64,000 nt of DNA, taken from positions 496,001 through 560,000 of the forward strand of contig CAWCLF010000003.1 in assembly GCA_963796325.1 (NCBI GenBank), read 5' to 3'. Made by a program: the position numbers and the translations under genes. Below, in pieces: positions 1 to 7,816 of this stretch (position 1 is the stretch's first letter; every line of letters starts with the position of its first letter). Below the pieces are notes generated by a model. It saw only the letters and a program-made list of their open reading frames with translations, did no database searches and was not told the DNA's origin. This DNA comes from CAVYGN01 sp963796325. Lineage in GTDB: Bacteria; Spirochaetota; Brevinematia; Brevinematales; JAOACQ01.

Positions 1-96
1 GCTCTTCCCGGCGTTAAAATGAAGCATGACCTGATCACCGGGAACACCCAGCATTTCCTGGAAAAAAAGCAGGAACTGCTCGACGGCAGGAATTGA
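1..96 (+). CDS. C-terminal end of an unidentified protein (partial)
   Basis: An open frame runs from the window edge to a TGA at 94-96 and encodes about 31 residues ending EKKQELLDGRN. It lies upstream of frr, where tsf or pyrH is often found, but the residues do not match the usual C-terminus of either, so I do not name it. A hairpin overlaps its stop codon and a new promoter follows, so it probably ends a separate transcript. The upstream part lies outside the window. Confidence 0.5.
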   Translation, partial: ALPGVKMKHDLITGNTQHFLEKKQELLDGRN

Positions 97-105
97 ACCC
101 TGCCG
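84..105 (+). terminator. Probable intrinsic terminator
   Basis: A perfect 7-bp stem CGGCAGG/CCTGCCG with an 8-nt loop spans the stop codon of the upstream gene. A short T run (112-115) follows a few bases later. The U tract is weak, so termination may be partial. Confidence 0.45.
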
Positions 106-117
106 ACCGGATTTTGC

Positions 118-146
118 TTGATAAGTTCGGAGTTAATGATTATAAT
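118..146 (+). promoter_or_regulatory. Sigma70-type promoter of the frr operon
   Basis: TTGATA at 118-123 and a perfect TATAAT at 141-146 are separated by 17 bp. It lies 31 bp upstream of the frr start codon. A GGAGGAGG ribosome site (163-170) follows. Confidence 0.8.
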
Positions 147-177
147 ATAATTTGTTAATCGCGGAGGAGGGAAAAAG

Positions 178-744
178 ATGGTTGAGGAATACGTTAAGCT
201 GAAAAAAGATGCCAACGAAAGAATGGATAAAACTATTCAGCATTTAAAAGACGAATTCAAGAAAATGCGGACAGGCAGGGCCAATATCGCGATGGTGGAA
301 GACATACGCTTCGACTACTACGGAAACCAGACGCCGATCAAACAGGCCGCATCCCTGTCAACCCCCGATCCGCATACTATCGCCATAGATCCCTGGGATA
401 AAAGCGCTCTCAAGGCCATCGAAAAGGGCATATCCGATTCAGGCATGGGTTTTAACGCGGTGAACGACGGGAAGCTCATCAGGGTAATAATACCCCCCAT
501 GACGGAAGAAACGAAGCTCGAATATGTAAAAAAGGTGAAAGAAACGGCCGAAGAGGCCAAGGTAGCCATACGCAACGAAAGAAGGGACATCAACGCCCAT
601 GTAAAAAAAATGGCGAAGGACGGCCATTTCAGCGAAGACGACGAAAGACAGGAGCTCGACGAGATCCAGAAGGTCACCGACAAGCACATGGAAACCATAG
701 ACGATCTCCTCGGGAAAAAAGAAAAAGAGATAATGGAAATTTAA
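178..744 (+). CDS. frr: Ribosome recycling factor
   Basis: Ribosome recycling factor acts with EF-G in the cytoplasm to split post-termination ribosomes. The 188 residues match the usual length of about 185. The family pattern is clear: an N-terminal helix with KKMRTGRAN near residue 30, the central domain with TPIKQAASLSTPDP, then the IIPPMTEETKLEYVKK segment and a C-terminal charged helix. GGAGGAGG lies 7 nt before the ATG. The gene is preceded by its own promoter and is followed after only 4 nt by uppS, so the two are co-transcribed. This gene order is very common in bacteria. Confidence 0.97.
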   Translation: MVEEYVKLKKDANERMDKTIQHLKDEFKKMRTGRANIAMVEDIRFDYYGNQTPIKQAASLSTPDPHTIAIDPWDKSALKAIEKGISDSGMGFNAVNDGKLIRVIIPPMTEETKLEYVKKVKETAEEAKVAIRNERRDINAHVKKMAKDGHFSEDDERQELDEIQKVTDKHMETIDDLLGKKEKEIMEI

Positions 745-748
745 AGGA

Positions 749-1477
749 ATGCGTTTTTATAACCTCGATATCGATGAAAACGCCCTCCCGGTGCATATGG
801 GAATCATAATGGACGGCAACGGGAGATGGGCCGCAAAGAGAGGCCTCCCCCGCATACAGGGCCATGTGAAAGGCTACAAAGTACTGAAAAAGATCATTGA
901 ATTCAACAGAAAGGTCGGGATCAAGTTTATCTCGGTTTACGCCTTTTCAACAGAAAACTGGAACAGGCCCAGGGAAGAGGTCGAATTTTTAATGGGCCTG
1001 GCCAGAGACCTGATCGCGGAGTATACACAGACACTGCTTAAGAACGATATAAGGCTCATGGTGACCGGGACCAGGGACAATCTCGACAGGGAATTCGTCG
1101 AACTCCTGGATGAATCGATAAAAAAAACCGAAGACTGCCGGTCTTATGTCCTCAATATAGTTTTCAATTACGGGGGCAGGAGGGAGATACTGGACGCCGC
1201 GAAGAAAATAGCGGCCGATATCAGCGGAGGGAAAGTAGATCCCGTGAAAGTCGACGAGAGCTCTTTCAGGGAATACCTGTACCAGCCCGGCCTGCCGGAT
1301 GTCGACCTGGTCATAAGGACAAGCGGGGAGTACAGGCTTTCAAACTTCCTGATCTGGCAGTCCAGCTATGCCGAATTTTATTTCACGAAGAGGTTATGGC
1401 CTGATTTTACGGGGCGCGATTTTATAAGGGCCGTTTTCAGTTTTCAGGCAAGACACAGGAGATTCGGCAGCATATAG
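749..1477 (+). CDS. uppS: Isoprenyl transferase (undecaprenyl diphosphate synthase)
   Basis: Cis-prenyltransferase that condenses isopentenyl diphosphate onto farnesyl diphosphate to make undecaprenyl diphosphate, the carrier lipid for peptidoglycan and surface glycans. The 242 residues show the signature MDGNGRWA at 21-28, with the catalytic Asp at 22, then the RPREEVEFLM helix and the C-terminal DLVIRTSGEYRLSNFLIWQ block that binds diphosphate. The usual GHKAG after the first motif is replaced by GHVKGY, a small deviation. It starts 4 nt after the frr stop with AAAGGA as the likely ribosome site, and cdsA follows. Confidence 0.95.
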   Translation: MRFYNLDIDENALPVHMGIIMDGNGRWAAKRGLPRIQGHVKGYKVLKKIIEFNRKVGIKFISVYAFSTENWNRPREEVEFLMGLARDLIAEYTQTLLKNDIRLMVTGTRDNLDREFVELLDESIKKTEDCRSYVLNIVFNYGGRREILDAAKKIAADISGGKVDPVKVDESSFREYLYQPGLPDVDLVIRTSGEYRLSNFLIWQSSYAEFYFTKRLWPDFTGRDFIRAVFSFQARHRRFGSI

Positions 1478-1495
1478 GAAATCCGGGGGCTTAAC

Positions 1496-2338
1496 ATGTG
1501 GAAAAGAATGATCACGGTTCTGCTGCTGCTGCCGCTTTGTGCGGTGCTGGTATTCACTAATATTTTCAACGGTCTGCCTGTTTTCATAACCCTGATGGTC
1601 ATATCGATCTTCATTGCATACGAGATATCCTCGCTGTTCGAAAAGAACGGTTTTTCATTCAATCCATGGCTTCATACTTTCGCTTTGACTGTCAGTTATA
1701 TCAGCTTTTACCTGTACGGCATGGGAACGATCGATATAGGACGGCTTTTCGTCATACTGACGGGGATCATCACAGGGTATCTATTGATCATAATTTCTAT
1801 CGAATCGTTCTCGGGCAGGTTCGAGCATTCCATTGAAAACATCAGCTTTCCCGTTTTCAGCTTCATCATGCTGGGGATCTTTTTTCCCCTCCTCGGGGTC
1901 CTTAAAGTAATGGATATGACCGGGTGGCTGCTCGCCATTCTACTTTCCATCACCTTCCTCACCGATACGGGCGGCTGGCTTTTCGGCAAGCTTTTCGGCA
2001 GGCACAAGGTCGGGTTCCTTTCGAGCCCCAACAAAACAACGGAGGGTTTTTTAGGCGCTTTCCTCCTCGGCGCTGCAGGAGGAGTTATGGTTTATGCGGC
2101 GGAACTCATTTTCCCGACCCCTGTCAAATTCTCCGTCCCTGAAATCGTTCTGATCACTGCAGCAGTCATAATTTCAGCCATCATAGGGGACCTGGGCGAA
2201 TCATGCATAAAACGGTGGGCCCACCTCAAGGATTCGGGAGACCTTCTGCCGGGCCATGGCGGGTTCTTCGACCGCTTCGACAGCATTATTTTTTCAACTC
2301 CCGTTTTCTTCGTGATCATCAAGCTTATCGGCCGGTGA
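1496..2338 (+). CDS. cdsA: Phosphatidate cytidylyltransferase (CDP-diglyceride synthase)
   Basis: Makes CDP-diacylglycerol from CTP and phosphatidic acid at the inner membrane, the entry point to phospholipid synthesis. The 280-residue product is strongly hydrophobic with about eight membrane segments. It ends with the family signature GDLGESCIKRWAHLKDSG followed by LLPGHGGFFDRFDS. It follows uppS by 18 bp, completing the frr-uppS-cdsA operon. Its 3' end overlaps the convergent truA frame by 45 bp. Confidence 0.95.
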   Translation: MWKRMITVLLLLPLCAVLVFTNIFNGLPVFITLMVISIFIAYEISSLFEKNGFSFNPWLHTFALTVSYISFYLYGMGTIDIGRLFVILTGIITGYLLIIISIESFSGRFEHSIENISFPVFSFIMLGIFFPLLGVLKVMDMTGWLLAILLSITFLTDTGGWLFGKLFGRHKVGFLSSPNKTTEGFLGAFLLGAAGGVMVYAAELIFPTPVKFSVPEIVLITAAVIISAIIGDLGESCIKRWAHLKDSGDLLPGHGGFFDRFDSIIFSTPVFFVIIKLIGR

Positions 2339-3106
2339 ATAATACCCTCTTTTGAAGATAAGCCCCCTGGCAGGTACGGGTGTTTTGTATAGAGGCAATA
2401 GATCTGTCCTGTCGGCAAGGGAGTCGATTACGAGGTCCGAATCGATCTTCCCCCTGGAATAGTTGAGGCAGACCGAAACTATCGAGCGTATCATTCCGTT
2501 CAGAAATCCGTTCCCTTTTATAAAAAAAAGGGTCAGCGGCCCGCACCTCTTCACCCTGAGGTAATAGATCAGCCTTGTAAAATCGATTTTCTTTTTATAC
2601 CCGTAGCAGAAATTCCTGAAGGAGTGATTGCCCCTGAACAGCCTGCAGACCTCTTTCAGGCGCAAAATGTCGATCGGGTCTTCGACGGAATAAGTATAGC
2701 GGGATAAGAAGGGAAGATAAGGCAAAGTTAACGGGTCCACTCTGGGCTGTTCCAATATTATGTAGACATATTCGCGCGCATATGCCGAAAACCGGCTGTG
2801 AAAGCCTGGCGGCGCTTCTTCGATCGAATTAACCCTGATATCTCCGGGAAGGCGCCGGTTGAGTATCAGGCGGAGTTTGGAAGCGGGTATGGGAAAACCC
2901 GGGGCCAGGAAATTGGCCGTATAATTTACGGCATGCGCCCGTGCGTCCGTCCGCCCGACGCCGTTGACGCAGGTCCTTATTCCTAATACGCCTGCCAGGG
3001 CCTTTTCCACTTCGCACTGAATTGAAACGGCGTTCTTCTGCCTCTGCCATCCTGAATAGGAACTTCCGTCAAAGCTGAGGTTAAGCTTAAAATTAATTCC
3101 ATCCAT
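2294..3106 (-). CDS. truA: tRNA pseudouridine(38-40) synthase TruA
   Basis: Isomerises uridines 38-40 in the anticodon arm of tRNAs. The 270 residues include the catalytic block GVGRTDARAHA, with the nucleophilic Asp, and the later MIRSIVSVCL and ARGLIF elements. The last 15 or so residues extend past the usual end and overlap cdsA convergently, so they may be a lineage-specific tail. It lies 9 bp after the FtsL-like gene. I see no good ribosome site before the ATG, which suggests coupling to that gene. Confidence 0.93.
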   Translation of the reverse strand: MDGINFKLNLSFDGSSYSGWQRQKNAVSIQCEVEKALAGVLGIRTCVNGVGRTDARAHAVNYTANFLAPGFPIPASKLRLILNRRLPGDIRVNSIEEAPPGFHSRFSAYAREYVYIILEQPRVDPLTLPYLPFLSRYTYSVEDPIDILRLKEVCRLFRGNHSFRNFCYGYKKKIDFTRLIYYLRVKRCGPLTLFFIKGNGFLNGMIRSIVSVCLNYSRGKIDSDLVIDSLADRTDLLPLYKTPVPARGLIFKRGYYSPADKLDDHEENGS

Positions 3107-3115
3107 AAGGAATTG

Positions 3116-3478
3116 TCAGTACAGATTGATAAGCCGGTGTATGAGACTGTCGAGAATATTGGGCGCGGCGTTTTCTGCCGGGGTTCCGGCGCTCTCTTCG
3201 GTAAGTTCGCTGACGGGTACAACGATTACGTCTTTCATCGTGATCGGCTTTCCCAGGGAAGAATAATCGTAACTTGATAGTCTCTGGAGTTCTCCATCGA
3301 TCCTTATTGAAAGCTCCATCTTTTGTGAATTATAAATTTCAATGTTTTTCTGAATTTCCCTTATGCGAATGTCGTATTCTTTCGATTCGAGCCTCTGTTC
3401 GACGAGAACGAACATGAAGCCGGCAAACAGCATGAAAATAACGGCAATTTTAAGCCCGTTTGCACCGGAGTTATTCAT
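3116..3478 (-). CDS. FtsL-like single-pass division protein
   Basis: About 120 residues: a short cytoplasmic N-terminus, one membrane segment (roughly residues 9-27, LKIAVIFMLFAGFMFVLV), then a heptad-like helical region. That is the shape of FtsL/DivIC, which join FtsQ and FtsB at the divisome. FtsL genes lie directly after rsmH in most bacteria, as here. I choose the ATG at 3478: it overlaps the rsmH stop by 8 bp and has GAGGA just upstream. The longer frame begins with TTG at 3496. FtsL diverges strongly in sequence, so the assignment rests on topology and position. Confidence 0.65.
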   Translation of the reverse strand: MNNSGANGLKIAVIFMLFAGFMFVLVEQRLESKEYDIRIREIQKNIEIYNSQKMELSIRIDGELQRLSSYDYSSLGKPITMKDVIVVPVSELTEESAGTPAENAAPNILDSLIHRLINLY

Positions 3479-4364
3479 CCATTCCTCTTTTTTCAAAAAC
3501 CCTCAGTTTCGCGCTTCTTGAAGCCCTGTTCCCGGCCGTTTCAACGGCCGAAGGCACTACAGGCTTCCTTGTAAGGACAATGCCTTTGCCCTCGTTTTCA
3601 AGCGATCTAAAGGCATTTTTGACAAGCCTGTCCTCAAGCGAATGATAGCTCATTATGACAAGCCTGCCGCCAGTCAATAGATTATCGACAGCCAGGGGTA
3701 TAAAACTTTCGAGAATTTCCAGTTCTTTGTTCACATAAATCCTGAGCGCCTGGAAACTCTTTGTCGCCGGGTGAATTCTGGAACCCTTCCTCTTTTTTTT
3801 TGCCCTGGCTATGACCCCTGCAAGCTCCTCCGCGCTCCGGTAGGGCCGGTTGGAACATATTGCAGCCGCTATCTTCCTCGACTCGTATTCTTCGCCGTAT
3901 TTATATAGTATATCGGCGATTTCGTTAACCCCGAAACTGTTCACTATTTCCACCGCATCGATGCCGGGTCCGCCGTCGAGCCTCATGGATAGAGAACTTC
4001 CGTCCGTATAGCTGAATCCGCCGGCCGCACCCGACCGCAGGTGGAAGAGCGAAATTCCCAGATCTGCTAATATTCCATCGACTTTAAAAATCTTTTCTTG
4101 AGCGAGAATCATGGAAATTTTATCGAAAACGGCTTCATGATAGGATATGTTCTGAAAATCCCGGAGACGATTTCTTGCCCTGGAAAGAATAAGGCCGTTC
4201 CTGTCTATGCAGATCAGCCTGCCGCCGGGGATTTTCTCCGCGATAAGAGCCGAATGGCCGCCTTCCCCGCAGGTTGCATCGACTATGAGGCTTCCGGGAT
4301 TGAGGTTGAGAAACCCGATGACTTCCGTGGGCATCACCGGAATATGGAATATCTCATCCGGCAT
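3471..4364 (-). CDS. rsmH: 16S rRNA (cytosine(1402)-N(4))-methyltransferase
   Basis: N4-methylates C1402 of 16S rRNA using S-adenosylmethionine. Recognisable elements are HIPVMPTEV at the start, the SAM-binding IVDATCGEGGHS, GILADLGIS, the RSGAAGGFSY..SLSMRLD block, the FQALRIYVN motif and IMSYHSLEDRLVK. Two starts are possible. The ATG at 4364 has GGAG 6 nt upstream and overlaps the preceding gene by 11 bp, so I prefer it (297 aa). The ATG at 4388 adds eight residues. It heads the divergent-from-core dcw-like pair rsmH-ftsL. Confidence 0.95.
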   Translation of the reverse strand: MPDEIFHIPVMPTEVIGFLNLNPGSLIVDATCGEGGHSALIAEKIPGGRLICIDRNGLILSRARNRLRDFQNISYHEAVFDKISMILAQEKIFKVDGILADLGISLFHLRSGAAGGFSYTDGSSLSMRLDGGPGIDAVEIVNSFGVNEIADILYKYGEEYESRKIAAAICSNRPYRSAEELAGVIARAKKKRKGSRIHPATKSFQALRIYVNKELEILESFIPLAVDNLLTGGRLVIMSYHSLEDRLVKNAFRSLENEGKGIVLTRKPVVPSAVETAGNRASRSAKLRVFEKRGMDE

Positions 4365-6837
4365 TGCCGGCTCCGGCGCCGCCGCCATGCAACTTCATGA
4401 ACATCGTTATCTCGTTTCCCGAACTGTTGTACCTTACCTTATCCATCACTTTCTTCACTATATAAACGCCGCGGCCGGAAGGCTTGAGAACATTCGCATC
4501 GTCTATCGGGCTGGGGAGGTTCTTATAATCGAATCCTATCCCTTCGTCCCTGACTTTCATGATGATCCAGTTTTTAAATATCCTGTATATCACTGTAACC
4601 CTCTTCTGGGCTCCGTACCTGTTCCCATGCTCCACGGCGTTGATCATGGCTTCGTACAGGGCGGTATACGACTTCCATTGTTCCTCTTCGTCCAGGGGGG
4701 CGACCTTATTGATGCTGTTAGTGATTTTCAGGATGGCGTTATCGATCTCAAGAACATTGCTCGGTATCGACAGGAACTTTTTATACATCAGTTCCTTGTT
4801 GATTATGATGAGCAGCATGCTGACGTCATCGTCCGCGAACTGCGTCGAAGTCTTCAGCATTTTCATATACATATCGTTAAGTATATATCTGGTCCGCAGA
4901 TGAATACTTCCCAGGAAGATCTCGATCAGGTCGTCCGTCCTCATCATCCTGTTTTCCTTCCTGAAAGTCAGTATGCCGTCGGTGAAAACGAGTATCTTGC
5001 AGTTTGTAGGAAGGGCAACCCTCCTGCGGGCTTCATGGAAAGGTACATTTTTCCTCACCCCTAAAGGATAGGTCATTCCTTCGAGGGTGGATATTTCGCC
5101 CGTCTTGCCGGCGAAAAGTATAGGGCAGGGGTGCCCGCAATTTATATAATCGAAAGTGTATTTTTGAAGATCGATAATGCCGTATAAAAGGGTAATATAC
5201 TGGTCTTCAGGCAGTATCTTTAAAAGGACCAGGTTCAGGTAATTGACTATATCGTCAAGTTCCTGACCCTCTTTCTGCGAATATTCGACGAGCATTTTAA
5301 GCATGGACGTCATCAGGGAAGCCGATACTCCATGTCCCGAAACATCGGCCATGATGACCCCGATGTGATAATCGTCGACCTGGATTATATCGCAGAAATC
5401 TCCTCCGAGCTGGGAAGAGGGTTTGAAAAAGGTCTCGAAACGTATAAGGGAGGAATAGACGGGGGGGATTGACAGTACATGGTTCCATATTTTTCTTGCG
5501 GTAGAGAGCTCCTCCTCGATCATCTTGGTCTTTTCGGCAAGCTGTGCGTAGAGCTTGTTTTCGAGGCTTATATCCTGGAATGTCGCTTCGATCAGTTCCA
5601 CGTCTCCAAGGAGTATTTTCTGCAGGTGCGCCGAAAATATCCTGTCGTTGCCCTGGTCGTTCCTGAGGTTGAGTTTAAGAAGGAGGAAGTCCTGCTCCTG
5701 GACCTTGTTCGCGATCTCCTTGAAATTGTTGTCCGGAATATCGAAATAGTTCTGAATCGGGTTGCCCTGCAGCTTATCGGCTTCCGTGAAGCCCAGCGAA
5801 GAAATAAAATTGTCGTTGACGAAATATATGATTCCTTCCTGGTTTATTATTGCAAGGCCTATCGGCAGTTCCTTGAGGAATTTCTTGTACCTTTCCTCGG
5901 AAGCCTCAAGTTTTTTCAGCAGAAGATACTGGAGAGATTCGTCAAGCAGGGTGAAAATCCCGCCCTTTATGACGCCGGTATGGCTGTGCAGGGGCATTCC
6001 GTAAATTTTAAGATTTTTATTTCCGTAAAAGGCGTCCTTTTCCAGCGTATGGCCGTCGATGACCTTTGTAAAAGTCGTATTGTCGATAATTCTTGTGATC
6101 CTGTCGATGTTGGGTGAGAAATTTGAAAAGCTTGCATTGCTCTGTATTATATTGCCCGACCTGTCGGAAACGCACAGGGGGACAGGATTTTTAAAGAAAA
6201 GCCTGTTCATGAATTCCTCTTTTTCATTGTAAAGCGAGAGAAATTCCTTCAGGTAAAGGAGTATATTGATGAAACGGCCGATGAGTTCGCAATGCCGGAC
6301 AAGGCGAAGATCTTCGCCTTTCGTGAAAAAAATCAAAAAATAATTGACTGTTTGTATTGCCGGATTATATTGATGCACTAAAGCGTCACGGAAATTCCTT
6401 TTTATCGCTGCGGGATCCAGAAGGCGGAAAAGGGATGAATTGTCCGAATATCCGGGGGCGGCGAATCCCGCCCGGTTCATCTTCTGGACGGAATAGTCCT
6501 TCCTGATGGAATTGATAAGGAAGTCCGTGACAGCGGCATCGGTTATTATTTCATTATTCATTATGTTCGTAAGGAATGAACCGTCCGACCTTATAATCAC
6601 GCCCTTCAGGAATCCCGAGCCTGCCATTGCGCCCAGGATCGAATGAATCGATTTATCGGCTTGCTGCGAGGAGACTTCACGTTTGAAAAGGGAAAGGACC
6701 GAGTCTTCAATTTTTTTTGTCAGCTTGTCCCATTTTTCGGCTTTACGGGTTACATTCCTGCAAAATATAAAGCCCGCAGCGAAACCGGTTAAAAGGAAGA
6801 AAATTAAGATAGAGAGGTTAACAAGTAATTTTTCCAT
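4354..6837 (-). CDS. Membrane PAS / SpoIIE phosphatase fused to an HATPase (RsbU-RsbW-like)
   Basis: A predicted switch protein of 827 residues. Order of parts: one N-terminal membrane helix (about 7-27), an uncharacterised region, two PAS-like domains (about 215-300 and 318-425, the latter with LPIGLAIINQEGIIYFVNDN), a short coiled coil, a PP2C/SpoIIE domain (about 465-660, GGDFCDI and MADVSGHGVSASL metal-binding motifs), and a C-terminal histidine-kinase-like ATPase domain (about 695-815, EAMINAVEHGNRYG, DEGIGFD, GRGVYIVKKVMD). In the RsbU/RsbW family these two activities oppose each other on an anti-anti-sigma factor; here they are fused. No partner STAS gene is nearby. It overlaps rsmH. 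Confidence 0.9.
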   Translation of the reverse strand: MEKLLVNLSILIFFLLTGFAAGFIFCRNVTRKAEKWDKLTKKIEDSVLSLFKREVSSQQADKSIHSILGAMAGSGFLKGVIIRSDGSFLTNIMNNEIITDAAVTDFLINSIRKDYSVQKMNRAGFAAPGYSDNSSLFRLLDPAAIKRNFRDALVHQYNPAIQTVNYFLIFFTKGEDLRLVRHCELIGRFINILLYLKEFLSLYNEKEEFMNRLFFKNPVPLCVSDRSGNIIQSNASFSNFSPNIDRITRIIDNTTFTKVIDGHTLEKDAFYGNKNLKIYGMPLHSHTGVIKGGIFTLLDESLQYLLLKKLEASEERYKKFLKELPIGLAIINQEGIIYFVNDNFISSLGFTEADKLQGNPIQNYFDIPDNNFKEIANKVQEQDFLLLKLNLRNDQGNDRIFSAHLQKILLGDVELIEATFQDISLENKLYAQLAEKTKMIEEELSTARKIWNHVLSIPPVYSSLIRFETFFKPSSQLGGDFCDIIQVDDYHIGVIMADVSGHGVSASLMTSMLKMLVEYSQKEGQELDDIVNYLNLVLLKILPEDQYITLLYGIIDLQKYTFDYINCGHPCPILFAGKTGEISTLEGMTYPLGVRKNVPFHEARRRVALPTNCKILVFTDGILTFRKENRMMRTDDLIEIFLGSIHLRTRYILNDMYMKMLKTSTQFADDDVSMLLIIINKELMYKKFLSIPSNVLEIDNAILKITNSINKVAPLDEEEQWKSYTALYEAMINAVEHGNRYGAQKRVTVIYRIFKNWIIMKVRDEGIGFDYKNLPSPIDDANVLKPSGRGVYIVKKVMDKVRYNSSGNEITMFMKLHGGGAGAGNAG

Positions 6838-6912
6838 TATATTTATAACATTACAGACCCGTCATTTTTTTAATTTTAGAGCATCGCCGTTGAATAAGCA
6901 AATTTTACTTCG

Positions 6913-6999
6913 GTCGTCAGCCGACTGTCACAGTCGATAATGTGCAGTCATGTTATCCCTGAGGACTTTCGACTGATGACTGTTGACTGACGACTGATG
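6913..6999. repeat. Heptamer repeat locus 1 (GACTGNN)
   Basis: The right part reads as consecutive 7-mers GACTTTC, GACTGAT, GACTGTT, GACTGAC, GACTGAT. The left part carries the reverse complement units (CAGTC). The two arms are separated by about 20 bp, so the locus could fold into a long imperfect hairpin. It lies between two minus-strand genes. Confidence 0.75.
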
Positions 7000-7000
7000 A

Positions 7001-7816
7001 CTATATGTATCCGACGCCTTTAAAAAATGTATAAACGAAAACTCCGTCTTTGCCGGCCGTCCTGTACAGGTCCCTTATTCCCTTGTTGAAATCATTTTCA
7101 TCGATTATGGAACTTTTAAGCGCCTCTTCCCTGATACCCTCGATCATGGCGGTAAACGTGTTTATTGTGAAGCCTTCGACCATCTCAGGCCTGCCGGGAT
7201 CTGCATAAACGGTCCTCGTGCCGACCCTGCAGTTTTTGTAGCCCGCCGATTCGAGAAGTGGATAAATCTGCCTGCCGACAAGGGCGTTGCCGCCTTTCCG
7301 GGCCTGCAGGATCACCTGGGCCTCGATCGCTTTCCTTGCATAGGTGCTGTCCGGGTAAAAGAAGGCCGAGCCATGGTCTCCCTCGATCACGGTGACGGTC
7401 CCGCCCTTTTTAAGGACCCTTTTTACGGACAGGAGGGCTGCGACAGGATCGGGCAGGTGTTCAAGAACAAAGCATATCAGGATATGGTCGAATGCGGAAT
7501 CTTCGAAATCAAGTCTGTTGATGTCCCCTTCAAGGAGAGAGACGTTCTTTATTCCCTCTTTTTTAAGCATTGCCGCTGCTTTTGACAGGGATTCCACGGA
7601 TATATCCATTGAAACGAATTTTGAATCGGGGTTTTTTGGAGCTACTATTTTTGTCTGTGCGCCTGTTCCGCAGCCCGCTTCAAGTATCAGCGAACCTTTT
7701 GGAAAGACGGTGTCGGAATGCAGGAGGTCGGACAGGCACTCAGCCTGGTCTCTAAGCCTCGAAGCTTCCCTTTCGGTGTAGCCATGCACATAATTATCGT
7801 TCATATTTTTTACCAT
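7001..7816 (-). CDS. Class I SAM-dependent methyltransferase
   Basis: A 271-residue Rossmann-fold methyltransferase. Motif I is ILEAGCGTGAQT (about residues 44-55), followed by the acidic residue in FVSMDIS, then LLEGDINRLDF and ILICFVLEHLPDP, which is the UbiE/Methyltransf_11 pattern. The C-terminal third (VGRQIYPLLESAGYKNCRVGTRTVYADPG) resembles arsenite- and menaquinone-type enzymes, but the substrate cannot be told. The start ATGG overlaps the stop of the preceding receptor gene by 7 bp, so it is translationally coupled to the receptor. An internal ATG at 7804 is a second candidate start. Confidence 0.85.
   Translation of the reverse strand: MVKNMNDNYVHGYTEREASRLRDQAECLSDLLHSDTVFPKGSLILEAGCGTGAQTKIVAPKNPDSKFVSMDISVESLSKAAAMLKKEGIKNVSLLEGDINRLDFEDSAFDHILICFVLEHLPDPVAALLSVKRVLKKGGTVTVIEGDHGSAFFYPDSTYARKAIEAQVILQARKGGNALVGRQIYPLLESAGYKNCRVGTRTVYADPGRPEMVEGFTINTFTAMIEGIREEALKSSIIDENDFNKGIRDLYRTAGKDGVFVYTFFKGVGYI

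Noticed and set aside
1..96. C-terminus of PyrH or Tsf
   Set aside because: The position would fit, but the residues do not match the usual ends of these proteins.
6913..6999. CRISPR array
   Set aside because: The units are 7-mers without spacers of constant size; no cas genes are present.
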